Assembly (NCBI GenBank): GCA_963829575.1
Contig: CAWHJF010000001.1
Span: forward strand, 62,001 to 126,000
Reading direction: 5' to 3'
DNA from: KACC-23026 sp963829575
Lineage (GTDB): Bacteria; Bacillota; Bacilli; Bacillales; Sporolactobacillaceae
Length of the DNA: 64,000 nucleotides
Below the pieces are notes generated by a model. That model saw only the letters and a list, made by a program, of their open reading frames with translations. It was not told where the DNA came from and made no database searches. The position numbers and the translations under genes were made by a program. Below are positions 8,363-17,481 of this stretch, piece by piece (position 1 is the stretch's first letter; each line of letters starts with the position of its first letter).

Positions 8363-9142
8363 ATGAACGGAATTGAAGCATTCATTTTAGGTATTGTACA
8401 AGGTATTACTGAATTTTTGCCAATATCGAGTACAGGTCACTTATACCTTGGTCGGCATTTATTTGGTCTCGATGATGCCGGTTTGTTTTTAGATACGATG
8501 CTGCATTTTGGGACGCTTATTGCCATTGTTGTGTTTTACAAAGACATCCTCATTGATTTAATCAAGCACCCCTTTAGAAAACTCACCTTACTTCTGATCG
8601 TCGGCACCCTACCAGCGGTCATCTTAGGGCTCTGGCTTGAACCTTATTTCGAAGAAATTTCTCGCACCGGCGTCACGATCGGTTGGGAATTCCTCATCAC
8701 GGGTGCCCTATTATGGTTTGCCGATTCCGTTCGAGGTGGAGCAAAAAAGCTCGACCAAATCACCGTAACGGACGCTTTAATCATCGGTTGTTTTCAAGCG
8801 ACTGCGATTTTTCCTGCCATCTCAAGATCTGGTTCGACCATTGCAGCGAGTTTGTTTCGAAAACTAGATCGAGAAACAGCCGCTTATTTTTCCTTCTTAC
8901 TTTCAACACCTGCTGTCGCTGGGGCGGTTGCCTTACAATGTAAGGATCTTTTTTCTTCATCCGGTTCACCAATCGGCCTTTTTCCTTTATTTATAGCGAC
9001 CCTCTCATCGGCCCTATTTGGTTACTTAGCCATGAAATGGATGATTGGCTTTCTGAAGAAGCGCTCCCTCAAGGTCTTTTCCATTTATGTGTGGGTCCTC
9101 GGCCTTTTTGTTCTCGTCGCGCAATGGACGGGCGTCTTTTAA
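8363..9142 (+). CDS. uppP: Undecaprenyl-diphosphatase
   Basis: 259 residues, ATG after AAGGAGGG. Both family motifs are present: GITEFLPISSTGHL near residues 14-27 and PAISRSGSTI near 150-160, the catalytic Ser/Arg region. Eight or so membrane segments. BacA/UppP recycles the undecaprenyl carrier for peptidoglycan synthesis and gives bacitracin resistance. It is followed 28 bases later by a YkvI-type gene, probably in the same transcript, and lies divergent to a DedA gene that may also handle undecaprenyl phosphate. Confidence 0.95.
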   Translation: MNGIEAFILGIVQGITEFLPISSTGHLYLGRHLFGLDDAGLFLDTMLHFGTLIAIVVFYKDILIDLIKHPFRKLTLLLIVGTLPAVILGLWLEPYFEEISRTGVTIGWEFLITGALLWFADSVRGGAKKLDQITVTDALIIGCFQATAIFPAISRSGSTIAASLFRKLDRETAAYFSFLLSTPAVAGAVALQCKDLFSSSGSPIGLFPLFIATLSSALFGYLAMKWMIGFLKKRSLKVFSIYVWVLGLFVLVAQWTGVF

Positions 9143-9170
9143 TTGAGCTTTGAATTCAGGAGGTGAGACA

Positions 9171-10202
9171 TTGAAAAGCTGGCTGACAGGTTTTCGAATT
9201 GCAGCAACTTTAGTCGGAACGATCGTGGGCGCTGGATTTGCAACAGGAAAAGAGATCATGCAATTTTTTGGGCGCTTTGGCGCCTGGGGTACTATTGGAG
9301 CGCTCTTGGCCGGCCTCGTTTTCATGGGGCTTGCGACTAAGGTTTTAGTTTTAGCCCATCACTACCAAACCCAGTCTTTCCGTGAATTTAATAAAGTATT
9401 ATTTGGCCCAAAACTCGGTGGCCTGATCTCCGTTCTCACTACGCTCATGATGATCGGGGTCACAGCAGTCATGCTGGCTGGGTCAGGCGCTCTTTTTCAT
9501 GAGCAATTTGGCTTTCCCACTTTGGTTGGCATTTTCCTAGTGATGATTCTCTGTTATGTCTTCTTGCAGAAGGGACTTAAAGGCGTCTTTGCCGTGAACA
9601 GCATTGTGATTCCAATCATGGTTCTGGTCGTCTTAACACTAGCAGGGCTCCGTGTGCCCTCACTCTCCATGGCTCAAATTCTTCCTTTAAAACCAGATTC
9701 CTTCTCATGGCATTTTATATTAAGTGCACTCACGTATGTCGCATTTAACCTTGTGACCACCCAGGCCGTACTCGTTCCGATCGGAAAAGAAGTATCAGAC
9801 TTAAAAACCCTGAAACGCGGTGGCATTCTTGGCGGCTTGCTTTTTGCAGTCTGCTTATTAGGGGGCCACTTGGTTTTGAGAACGCTGACGGATGCCAATG
9901 CTTATGCCATTCCAATGGCTGCACTGGCGCAAACGATTGGACCTACCGTTCTAATCCTAATTATTTGTTTAATATTTGGCGAGATTTTGACAACATATGT
10001 TGGAAACATCTTCGGCTTACTTAGACAACTTCAAACATATGGGAAACTGAGCGAACTCTCGATTGTTTTAGGGCTCTTACTCATGACCTTTACGATTAGT
10101 TTGTTTGACTACGGTACTTTAATTGAGTCCCTCTATCCGTTTTTTGGTGAGTTTGGCCTAGTATTTGCCATTTTCCTGATTTTTAAAAAAAGCCCTGGTT
10201 AA
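9171..10202 (+). CDS. YkvI-family membrane transporter
   Basis: 343 residues from TTG at 9171, next to AGGAGGTG; upstream in-frame codons overlap the site itself. About ten hydrophobic helices with the N-terminal glycine-rich stretch TLVGTIVGAGFATGKE, where APC-superfamily transporters unwind helix 1 to bind substrate. It matches the YkvI family of B. subtilis, distantly related to branched-chain amino acid or Na-coupled transporters. Substrate unknown. It ends in a poly-charged KKSPG tail. Confidence 0.8.
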   Translation: MKSWLTGFRIAATLVGTIVGAGFATGKEIMQFFGRFGAWGTIGALLAGLVFMGLATKVLVLAHHYQTQSFREFNKVLFGPKLGGLISVLTTLMMIGVTAVMLAGSGALFHEQFGFPTLVGIFLVMILCYVFLQKGLKGVFAVNSIVIPIMVLVVLTLAGLRVPSLSMAQILPLKPDSFSWHFILSALTYVAFNLVTTQAVLVPIGKEVSDLKTLKRGGILGGLLFAVCLLGGHLVLRTLTDANAYAIPMAALAQTIGPTVLILIICLIFGEILTTYVGNIFGLLRQLQTYGKLSELSIVLGLLLMTFTISLFDYGTLIESLYPFFGEFGLVFAIFLIFKKSPG

Positions 10203-10219
10203 TCGAGAAATTCAAAAAG

Positions 10220-10245
10220 GGGACTGATCGCTTGTGATCAGTCCC
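10220..10245. terminator. Hairpin between convergent genes
   Basis: Perfect 10-bp stem GGGACTGATC / GATCAGTCCC, loop GCTTGT, with an A-run to the left and only a weak A/T tract to the right. It serves as terminator in the gap between ykvI-like and resA-like genes. Confidence 0.6.
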
Positions 10246-10265
10246 AAAAGTAGAAAGTTGAACGT

Positions 10266-10352
10266 TGTCATGTAGAGTGACCCATTACTAACAAAAGTGA
10301 CCGTCATTCCACCGAAGAGGTCAAGCATCCCACCAGAATGTCGAACACTTTT
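10266..10352. mobile_element. Possible insertion-sequence end remnant
   Basis: Two AGTGACC heptamers 20 bases apart, followed by sequence with no coding content, recall the ends of some IS21-type elements. No transposase is nearby. Very uncertain. Confidence 0.2.
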
Positions 10353-10438
10353 TAAATTTATAGGGTATTCATTTTATACCCGAATTATGGAGTCGATAAA
10401 CCCTTTGTAAAATAGATTAGGCGGCCCTTCTCTTCCTT

Positions 10439-10966
10439 TTATGGTTGTATAAGCTTCATATTCTGTTCAACTTCTTTAACGCTCGTCATGCTCCCAATAA
10501 TCTTTTTAACAATTTTCCCATTCTTATCAATCAGAAAGGTTGTGGGTATTGGCTTTATTTTGTAGGCGTCCGTCACTACACCTTTTTGGTCTAACACCAC
10601 AGGGATTTGTAACCCTTTATTATTTAAAAAGGATTGCACTGTAACTGGCGTTTCTTGAATGTTCACGGCAATCACATGAACACCCTTTATGTTTCCATCT
10701 TTAATGGCTTTATTAATATAGGGCATTTCGGCTTTACACGGATCACACCAAGACCCCCAAAAGTTCAACAAAACACCTTGTCCGCGATAATCGGCGAGAT
10801 GAACCGTTTGTCCGCTTAAGTTCTTCAATTCGAAGTCAGGCGCCTGATCCCCTGCTGTCACATCTTGTTTTCCTTGAACGACTTGATAGATTGTAAAACC
10901 AATGGCTAGGATCACCACAACTAGAATTACTGTACGTAATAAAAGGCGCATTCGGCGGTTCAGCAT
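10439..10966 (-). CDS. resA: Thiol-disulfide oxidoreductase, ResA/TlpA family
   Basis: 175 residues from ATG at 10966, downstream of GGTGAGAG; a longer in-frame extension to 11038 is not family-like. One N-terminal membrane anchor (about 9-30), then a thioredoxin fold with WGSWCDPCK (Cys74, Cys77) and cis-Pro loop PIPTTF. ResA reduces the apocytochrome c haem-binding cysteines on the outer face of the membrane. Here it stands alone, not in a resABC operon, so an extracellular thiol role other than cytochrome c maturation is possible. Confidence 0.88.
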   Translation of the reverse strand: MLNRRMRLLLRTVILVVVILAIGFTIYQVVQGKQDVTAGDQAPDFELKNLSGQTVHLADYRGQGVLLNFWGSWCDPCKAEMPYINKAIKDGNIKGVHVIAVNIQETPVTVQSFLNNKGLQIPVVLDQKGVVTDAYKIKPIPTTFLIDKNGKIVKKIIGSMTSVKEVEQNMKLIQP

Positions 10967-11093
10967 ACTCTCACCACTCCCAACTAATTGAAGAAAAATC
11001 CGATTAACCGCTCTCACATACTTGCATTGTTTTTGCAAATTAGAGAATCTTTCATCATTTTATCATATTTTTCAGTGATGGGGCTGGCCTAAT

Positions 11094-12038
11094 TTACTTT
11101 TTTTGAACAGCGTTGATTTGTAAATCGATCCAATTCAAGACATCTTCGGTGACCTCTTCACGATTCGTTTCGTTTAAGAGTTCATGACGGGCGTCCTCAT
11201 ATAGCTTAAACTCAACCTTAAGTAGCCCAACTTTTCTATAATTAGCGACAGATTTATGGATGCTTTTGCCAAAGTTCCCAACCACATCTCGTGTACCCGA
11301 GATGAGAAATACGGGGAGATCTTTGGGGATTTGCTCCAATCGAGATGGATCATCCATCTCGGTCATTCCTTTCAGCATATCAAGATAAAAACCAGCAGAA
11401 GGCGGCTGGCCGGTCAGAGGGTCCTGAATAAACTGGTCGACTTCAATCTCGTCTCGGCTTAACCAATCGCTTTCAGAGCGAATCGGTTGAAACGGTTTAA
11501 GATACCTTTTGGCTACAATTGGGGCAACCGTCCGACTGAGTGCTTGGGCTCCGTCACGTTTGACATCGCGCCCGGCAAGCCAAACCGGGAGCGCATTAGA
11601 CCACTTCGTTGCGTACCCTGTCCCCGAGAGAATTACGCCTGAAATGGACCCTCCATATCTTTGAATGTAGCATTTCGAGATAAAAGAACCCATACTGTGG
11701 CCAAATAGGATAATTGGGAGATGGGGTATTTCCTCACGAATTAAATCATTGAACCTTTTCACATCCCGGACGACGCAATCCCAGCCATTCTCCTCATGAA
11801 AAAATAGCGGGTCTCCTTCTTTTGCCGTTCGACCATGCCCCCGATGGTCCTCTCCATACACAAGATAGCCGGCGTTGGTTAGGGATTCTGCAAAGCGTTT
11901 ATAACGGCCAATGTGTTCAGCCATCCCATGTACAATTTGGACAATTCCTTTTGGTGATTGTTCGGCATGTGGTTCCCATTTCACTGCATAAATAGGGGTC
12001 TCATCATGACTCTTAAATTGAAACTCTGTTTCTTTCAT
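11094..12038 (-). CDS. Alpha/beta hydrolase, monoacylglycerol lipase-like
   Basis: 314 residues from ATG at 12038, with AAGGAGG upstream; the eight codons before it are unlikely to be translated. Nucleophile elbow GHSMGS, oxyanion region HGMAEHIGRY, acid residue in SGTRDVVG and catalytic His in DARHELLNE. This pattern is that of lysophospholipase / monoacylglycerol lipase-type serine hydrolases (Hydrolase_4). No signal peptide. A cre-like sequence lies about 75 bases upstream. Substrate is inferred only from family. Confidence 0.85.
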   Translation of the reverse strand: MKETEFQFKSHDETPIYAVKWEPHAEQSPKGIVQIVHGMAEHIGRYKRFAESLTNAGYLVYGEDHRGHGRTAKEGDPLFFHEENGWDCVVRDVKRFNDLIREEIPHLPIILFGHSMGSFISKCYIQRYGGSISGVILSGTGYATKWSNALPVWLAGRDVKRDGAQALSRTVAPIVAKRYLKPFQPIRSESDWLSRDEIEVDQFIQDPLTGQPPSAGFYLDMLKGMTEMDDPSRLEQIPKDLPVFLISGTRDVVGNFGKSIHKSVANYRKVGLLKVEFKLYEDARHELLNETNREEVTEDVLNWIDLQINAVQKK

Positions 12039-12113
12039 TCCGCAAACCTCCTTGGACGTCACAAAGTCAGAGCCAACCTCATAACGATCGTCCCGTTTCG
12101 ACTATTAACAAAA

Positions 12114-12127
12114 TTATAGCGCTTACA
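12114..12127 (-). promoter_or_regulatory. cre-like CcpA operator upstream of hydrolase gene
   Basis: Minus strand TGTAAGCGCTATAA matches the catabolite-response consensus TGWAANCGNTNWCA at 13 of 14 positions (A instead of C at position 13). Confidence 0.4.
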
Positions 12128-12151
12128 CTTTTGTTTAGCTATTATATTTTT

Positions 12152-12198
12152 AAAAAAAGCCTAAAAACCCTCTCTAATGAAGAGAATGATTTTTAGGC
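12152..12198 (-). terminator. Intrinsic terminator of the PatB gene
   Basis: GCCTAAAAA pairs with TTTTTAGGC around a second inner stem; on the minus strand it ends in T7. It lies 24 bases past the stop. Confidence 0.85.
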
Positions 12199-12221
12199 GC
12201 ATTGTAAACATTATTAGCGAT

Positions 12222-13397
12222 TTATGCTAGTCGGTTAACCGCCGATTCAAGGCGGTTGACCGCTTCTTCAATAAGACTGCGCGGGCAAGCGAAATTAAGA
12301 CGCATAAATCCGCTTCCCTGTTTACCAAATGTAATACCGGCATTAAGGCCTAATCGCGCTTCCTTAATGGTCCAGTCTTTGAGAGCCTCATCTGTCATGT
12401 TCAACGCACGACAATCCAACCAGGCGAGATAAGTGCCCTCGGGCTTATGCATTTTAATTTGAGGCACACGTTCTTTTAACGCGCTTTCAAGATAAGTGGC
12501 ATTCCCGTCTAAATAGGCTATGACGTCTTCAAGCCACTCTTCTCCATGTGTATAAGCCGCTTTTGTCGCTTCAATCCCAAAAATATTAAGCCGCCCCGCA
12601 CCGGTTCGCGCAATGGTATTTTCAAATTCTTCGCGAATCGCTTTGTTTTTAATAACTGCAAAGGATGCATATAGTCCCGCCAAATTAAATGTTTTGCTCG
12701 GAGCCATGAAGCTAATGCTCCGCTCCGATAACTCATCTGGAAGCGAATAAAATGGGGTTTGGACATTCCCTTTTAGGATTAAATCCCCATGGATCTCATC
12801 GGACACCACCAATAGATTGTGTTTGGCCGCAATGTCTCCAAGCTTTGTCAGTTCCTCACGCGTCCACACTCTTCCAATTGGATTATGCGGACTGCAAAGG
12901 AAAATGGCTTTTGTATGGCGATCAATAATCGATTCTAAGTGGTCAAAATCCATCTCATAATGACCGTCTTTTTCAATTAGAGGATTTTCTAAGACATGCC
13001 GCCCCGTCTTTTCAATTGAGGAAAAAAACGGCGGATACACTGGGGACTGCACAATAATCTTATCCCCTGGAGAGGTAAAACCCATTGCCGCAATATGTAG
13101 TCCGAAAACAACACCTGGTAGCGTCACAAGATGTTTCGGATGAACCTCTATGTTCAAGCGACGTTCCAACCAGTCTGTAAAAGCTTTTTTAAGAGCGTCT
13201 GGTGTCCCTGGGTAACCGTAAATCGGATGCTGTGCACGCTCAACAATCGCGTCGGTCACTTCTTGTGGAGTTGGGAAGTCCATATCTGCTACCCACAACG
13301 GGAGCACATCGTCTCGACCAAACACGTTTTTCGTATATTCCCATTTCATGGCATTCGAGCCGGTACGATCCAACACTTCGTCTAAATTCACTCGCAT
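12222..13397 (-). CDS. patB: PLP-dependent cystathionine beta-lyase / C-S lyase (PatB/MalY family)
   Basis: 391 residues from ATG at 13397, next to GGAGG. Fold-type I aminotransferase: SPHNPIGRVW (substrate/PLP loop), SDEIHGDL (Asp that binds the pyridine nitrogen), and the PLP lysine in APSKTFNLAGL. The N-terminal WVADMDFPTP is typical of PatB/MalY. These enzymes cleave cystathionine or cysteine-S-conjugates; PatB of B. subtilis also has weak aminotransferase activity. It appears monocistronic. Confidence 0.9.
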   Translation of the reverse strand: MRVNLDEVLDRTGSNAMKWEYTKNVFGRDDVLPLWVADMDFPTPQEVTDAIVERAQHPIYGYPGTPDALKKAFTDWLERRLNIEVHPKHLVTLPGVVFGLHIAAMGFTSPGDKIIVQSPVYPPFFSSIEKTGRHVLENPLIEKDGHYEMDFDHLESIIDRHTKAIFLCSPHNPIGRVWTREELTKLGDIAAKHNLLVVSDEIHGDLILKGNVQTPFYSLPDELSERSISFMAPSKTFNLAGLYASFAVIKNKAIREEFENTIARTGAGRLNIFGIEATKAAYTHGEEWLEDVIAYLDGNATYLESALKERVPQIKMHKPEGTYLAWLDCRALNMTDEALKDWTIKEARLGLNAGITFGKQGSGFMRLNFACPRSLIEEAVNRLESAVNRLA

Positions 13398-13626
13398 AAG
13401 GGTTCCTCCTAGCATTCAAATTCTTTCTATATTTTAGCACATAACGGTTTAAAAAGATTCTTCTGAGCTTGCCTGAACTGTTAGTGCCGCGAGCGCGAAA
13501 CTCTTATAAACTGTCAGTTGAATGTCTGCTCCCATCGCATCGCGTCATATCGCGTTCTACGCGGACACCAGAGCTCTTATCCTTTAACACAGAGAGGAAG
13601 CAACGGATCCGTCCCCACGCTCCCTT

Positions 13627-14922
13627 TTACACTTGGAGTTGTTTGACTTGTTCCAATAAATCTTTGGTATCGGCTGAGAGGTTTGTGAGATAAGCTGAGA
13701 GTTCTTCCATGATCACACCTTGTTCTTGGACAGAAGCGGCGACCTCTTCAGAGCCAGCCGAGGTTTGCTCCGCAACAACCGCCACGTTTTCAGACTCTTC
13801 AACAATGCCCTTAATCGCTTGTTTCTGCTCACTCGTATCCAGTTTGATCATTTGGATCGCATCCGCAACATTGAGAACGCTTTGTTTAACCTTGTTGATC
13901 GCTTGATCCGTATCGCGAGCGCGTTTTGTTTCATCTTCCACAAGTCCCATTTGATTCTGGATATGTTCGACCACATCGGCCACTTTCGATTGCATATTTT
14001 TGATTAACTGATCAATTTGTTTAAGGGCGTCCGCACTGTGACTCGCTAACTTTTGAATTTCACCCGCCACCACAGCGAACCCTCTTCCTTCTTCACCTGC
14101 ACGTGCGGCCTCAATCGTTGCATTAAGCGCCAATAAATTCGTTTGTTCAGATATTCCGCCAATGACTTTTGAGATCGAGCCAATGTCTTTTGCATCTTGA
14201 TTCAGTTCTTTAATCTTTTGACTTTGAACCTGGTTGGTCTCTGCCAGATTCAATATACCTTTTATTAAGGCCTGAACAGACGCTTCTCCTTTTTCTAAAA
14301 CAGACACCATCTCATTTGACATCCCTACTGATTTCCCCACATGCCCCTCAATTTTTTCGGCAAATTGTAATGCCTCATGAACGGTCTCAAGCGTCTCTGC
14401 TGCCGCCTGCGCCTGGCGCTCGGCCCCGCTCGCAATGGACTCGATTGTTTGGCCAATCCACTTAGATTCCTCTGAGACTTCGTTCACTTGCTGGTTTAAA
14501 AAACGCACTTTTTCTTCCGTCTTTTCGGAAAACTCATGGATGCCGATCACCGTTTGCCGAAGGTTATCAATCATCTTTTGAATAAGTAAGCCCAAAAGCA
14601 TGAGTTCATCGCGTGTCTTAGAAACCGGAATCGTGATGCTTAGGTCGCCCGAGGCAGCCCGCTTGACCCCTTTTTGCAAGTTTTGGATAATCCTAGAAAT
14701 GAACCGAGCGAAAAAGAAACCTAAGATGCCTGACCATGCCACTCCCAATAATAGAATGATAATGGTATAAAGCCACATTGGCATAAAATGCCCGAAAAAG
14801 GGACCAAAACTAAAAATAAAAAACGCACTTGTCCCATATGTAATGCAAGAAACCACAACCATGCCCACCACCATTTTCATGGTAAGGTTAAACGTCGCGT
14901 CTTTAGACTGTTGTGTACCCAT
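13627..14922 (-). CDS. Methyl-accepting chemotaxis protein
   Basis: 431 residues from ATG at 14922 (in-frame upstream codons to 15045 look non-coding). Two adjacent N-terminal membrane helices (about 15-70) with almost no extracellular loop, a HAMP linker, then a long coiled coil. The conserved tip reads SEQTNLLALNATIEAARAGE, which contacts CheA/CheW. The C-terminus lacks a CheR-docking pentapeptide. The lack of a sensory ectodomain suggests it senses internal, membrane or energy signals. No che genes nearby. Confidence 0.9.
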   Translation of the reverse strand: MGTQQSKDATFNLTMKMVVGMVVVSCITYGTSAFFIFSFGPFFGHFMPMWLYTIIILLLGVAWSGILGFFFARFISRIIQNLQKGVKRAASGDLSITIPVSKTRDELMLLGLLIQKMIDNLRQTVIGIHEFSEKTEEKVRFLNQQVNEVSEESKWIGQTIESIASGAERQAQAAAETLETVHEALQFAEKIEGHVGKSVGMSNEMVSVLEKGEASVQALIKGILNLAETNQVQSQKIKELNQDAKDIGSISKVIGGISEQTNLLALNATIEAARAGEEGRGFAVVAGEIQKLASHSADALKQIDQLIKNMQSKVADVVEHIQNQMGLVEDETKRARDTDQAINKVKQSVLNVADAIQMIKLDTSEQKQAIKGIVEESENVAVVAEQTSAGSEEVAASVQEQGVIMEELSAYLTNLSADTKDLLEQVKQLQV

Positions 14923-15074
14923 CAATCTCCCAACCCCTCTATGTTGTCTGATCCTAATAAAGCGATACTGTTCCAACTCTAATTTTGAAGAACGAGGCGA
15001 TTTACAGATGTGACGAAGCTCACAGTTTCTTAAAAAGTGTGCCATCGTTTAAACATTTTTCTTCATATAAAAGA

Positions 15075-15163
15075 TAGTTTCGTATACTTGTTATTTTTTA
15101 CTTATGCGAAAATAGACTCGCTTGTTTCATAATTTAAAAAGCAACACGCTTTTAGAAATGGCC
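15075..15163. repeat. Deleted relic of the MITE-like repeat
   Basis: The left end (GTTTCGTATACTTGTT, then GCGAAAATAGACTCGCTT) and right end (AGCAACACGCTTTTAGAAATGGCC) match both ends of the 180-base repeats at 42341 and 43671, but the whole GC-rich centre is gone. Confidence 0.55.
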
Positions 15164-15294
15164 CATTAAAAGGCTTGGATTGAGTTTGTAGATTCCCCCT
15201 CTCGCATGACGCACATTCCATGTTATAATCGATGAGTTGAATTGATCTATAAGGGCATGTCCCAATTTCTATAAAACTAAAAGGTGGCTGAACA

Positions 15295-16851
15295 ATGAGC
15301 CTATTAACTGTTAAAAACTTAAGCCACGGTTTTGGTGACCGTGCGATCTTTGAAGATGTGTCTTTTCGTTTATTAAAAGGCGAGCACATCGGCTTAGTTG
15401 GCGCAAACGGTGAAGGTAAATCCACGTTTATGAATATCATTACTGGAAAATTACAACCGGATGCCGGCAAAGTCGAATGGGCCAAAAGAATTCGCGTCGG
15501 TTACTTGGACCAGCACACTGTTTTAAAAAAAGGGCTTACGATTCGTGATGTACTGAATAGTGCGTTTCAATATCTCTTTGACATTGAAGCCGAAATGAAC
15601 GAGATGTATATGAAAATGGGTGAAGCGACACCTGAAGAAATGGAAGAATTGTTGGAGGCTGTTGGCCCCCTGCAGGACACCTTAACCAATAATGATTTCT
15701 ATGTTATAGATGCAAAGGTGGAAGAGTTGGCCCGAGGACTTGGTTTAATTGACATTGGGTTAGAACGCGATGTTCAGGATTTAAGCGGCGGCCAACGCAC
15801 CAAGATTTTGTTAGGAAAGCTTTTACTTGAGAAACCCGATATTCTTCTTTTAGACGAGCCGACGAACTATTTAGATGAACAACATATTGAATGGTTAAAG
15901 CGCTATTTGCAAGATTACGAAAATGCTTTTGTTTTAATTTCCCACGATATTCCGTTCTTAAATAGTGTCATTAACTTGATCTACCACATGGGAAATCAAG
16001 AATTGAATCGCTATGTGGGGGATTATGATCACTTCAAGGAAGTCTATGAAGTGAGAAAGCAACAGCTAGAAGCGGCTTATAAGAAGCAGCAAAAAGAGAT
16101 TGCGGAGCTTGAGGATTTTGTTCAGCGCAATAAAGCCCGTGTGGCCACGCGCAACATGGCGATGTCTCGTCAGAAAAAGCTAGATAAAATGGATCTTATT
16201 GAAATCTCCAAAGAAAAGCCAAAGCCGCATTTTAATTTTAAAGAAGCGCGCACCTCTGGCAAAATGATTTTTGAAGCGAAAGATCTGGTCATTGGCTATG
16301 ATTCGCCCCTTTCTAAGCCTTTAAATCTTAGGATGGAGCGCGGCCAAAAAATTGCGCTAACTGGGGCAAACGGAATTGGAAAAACGACCTTACTTCGCAG
16401 TATACTTGGGGAAATCAAACCTATTTCAGGCAAAGTGGAACTTGGCGAGTATTTATACATTGGTTATTTTGAACAGGAAATCAAATCCGATACAGGCAAC
16501 ACGTGTATCGATGAGGTATGGAATGAATTCCCTGGTATGACTCAGTCTGAAGTTCGCTCTGCCCTTGCACAATGCGGTCTTACTACAAAGCATATTGAGA
16601 GCAAAGTCAGTGTCTTAAGCGGTGGGGAAAAAGCGAAGGTGCGTTTGTGTAAACTGATTAATCGTGAAAGCAATTTACTTGTTCTGGACGAGCCCACCAA
16701 CCACTTGGATGTGGATGCGAAGGATGAACTCAAACGGGCTTTGCAAACTTATAAAGGAAATATTCTATTAATCAGCCATGAGCCTGAATTCTATCAAGAC
16801 ATTGCCACCGATATTTGGAATTGCGAATCTTGGACAACAAAAGTATTTTAA
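15295..16851 (+). CDS. ABC-F family ATPase, YkpA/YbiT-like
   Basis: 518 residues, ATG start. Two ATP-binding domains without membrane segments: Walker A GANGEGKST and GANGIGKTT, signatures LSGGQRTK and LSGGEKAK, Walker B LLLDEPTNYLD and LVLDEPTNHLD. Between them is the charged helical linker (about 240-320) typical of ABC-F proteins, which act on the ribosome rather than in transport. The C-terminal ending TDIWNCESWTTK is the YkpA/YbiT subgroup. Its role is probably in translation; drug resistance is not indicated. Confidence 0.9.
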   Translation: MSLLTVKNLSHGFGDRAIFEDVSFRLLKGEHIGLVGANGEGKSTFMNIITGKLQPDAGKVEWAKRIRVGYLDQHTVLKKGLTIRDVLNSAFQYLFDIEAEMNEMYMKMGEATPEEMEELLEAVGPLQDTLTNNDFYVIDAKVEELARGLGLIDIGLERDVQDLSGGQRTKILLGKLLLEKPDILLLDEPTNYLDEQHIEWLKRYLQDYENAFVLISHDIPFLNSVINLIYHMGNQELNRYVGDYDHFKEVYEVRKQQLEAAYKKQQKEIAELEDFVQRNKARVATRNMAMSRQKKLDKMDLIEISKEKPKPHFNFKEARTSGKMIFEAKDLVIGYDSPLSKPLNLRMERGQKIALTGANGIGKTTLLRSILGEIKPISGKVELGEYLYIGYFEQEIKSDTGNTCIDEVWNEFPGMTQSEVRSALAQCGLTTKHIESKVSVLSGGEKAKVRLCKLINRESNLLVLDEPTNHLDVDAKDELKRALQTYKGNILLISHEPEFYQDIATDIWNCESWTTKVF

Positions 16852-16862
16852 AGAATGGACAA

Positions 16863-16896
16863 GGGGGACGCCACTTAAATGTGGCGCCCCCCTTTT
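16863..16896 (+). terminator. Intrinsic terminator of the ABC-F gene
   Basis: GGGGGACGCCAC / GTGGCGCCCCCC stem followed by T4. Confidence 0.85.
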
Positions 16897-16932
16897 CTAT
16901 TTTATAGCTTCCCTCACCCAATTAAATCCCGG

Positions 16933-17409
16933 TTATTTCAACGACTTCCCTAACCCCTTCATAAAGGAGAGACCAAAGCCGACCGCTCGATTCACATCTG
17001 GATCGCGGAGTGCTTTTAACAAGCCAAAAGCACTCACTTTCTTTCCAGATTTGAGTTCATGGTTCGCATCTGTAAGGCCATTCGCGAGTCCGGACAACAA
17101 TTTATTGGTGTGCTCGGAGTCAATCGCAGACAAAGCGCTTGCCGCTCCCATTACATTATTAATCATATTGGTCATCTCTGGACGACCGACTTGCCCAAGC
17201 AAAATCTCCGTGACTTTCCCTTTGGCTTTTAATAAGGATTCTAGGCCTTCTAAAATCCCACTTTCATGAAGTTCTGCTAAGATGCGCAAACTTTGATTCA
17301 ACGCTTCATCAGAATCTGAGACATGGTCAGCCAGCTTGTCTAATTTCTGAGCTTTCTTTTCTGCCTCCGTGAATTCACGTTTTTTTACAAGACTAATAGG
17401 TTTAGCCAA
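16933..17409 (-). CDS. yrhD: DUF1641 protein, YrhD-like
   Basis: 158 residues, soluble, helical, with several short hydrophobic helices (for example NMINNVMGAASALSAI). The DUF1641 family occurs next to formate dehydrogenase genes in bacilli (yrhD-yrhE in B. subtilis). Here it lies 73 bases after fdhA on the same strand. An accessory or membrane-coupling role is inferred from this conserved pairing; its biochemical function is unknown. Confidence 0.82.
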   Translation of the reverse strand: MAKPISLVKKREFTEAEKKAQKLDKLADHVSDSDEALNQSLRILAELHESGILEGLESLLKAKGKVTEILLGQVGRPEMTNMINNVMGAASALSAIDSEHTNKLLSGLANGLTDANHELKSGKKVSAFGLLKALRDPDVNRAVGFGLSFMKGLGKSLK

Positions 17410-17481
17410 AGCGATTCACCCCCCTGCCTGTTATTCTTAAAAAAACCCGTTTATTTGACCCTCTCTATTTTTAAAGTTTAA

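Noticed and set aside
13421..13626. Gene or structured RNA between patB and the chemoreceptor
   Set aside because: Only scattered GC-rich words; no frame with RBS and no terminator-like fold convincing enough to report.
16778..17269. 163-codon plus-strand frame over the DUF1641 gene
   Set aside because: Antisense shadow of an evident family gene and of the ABC-F gene end.
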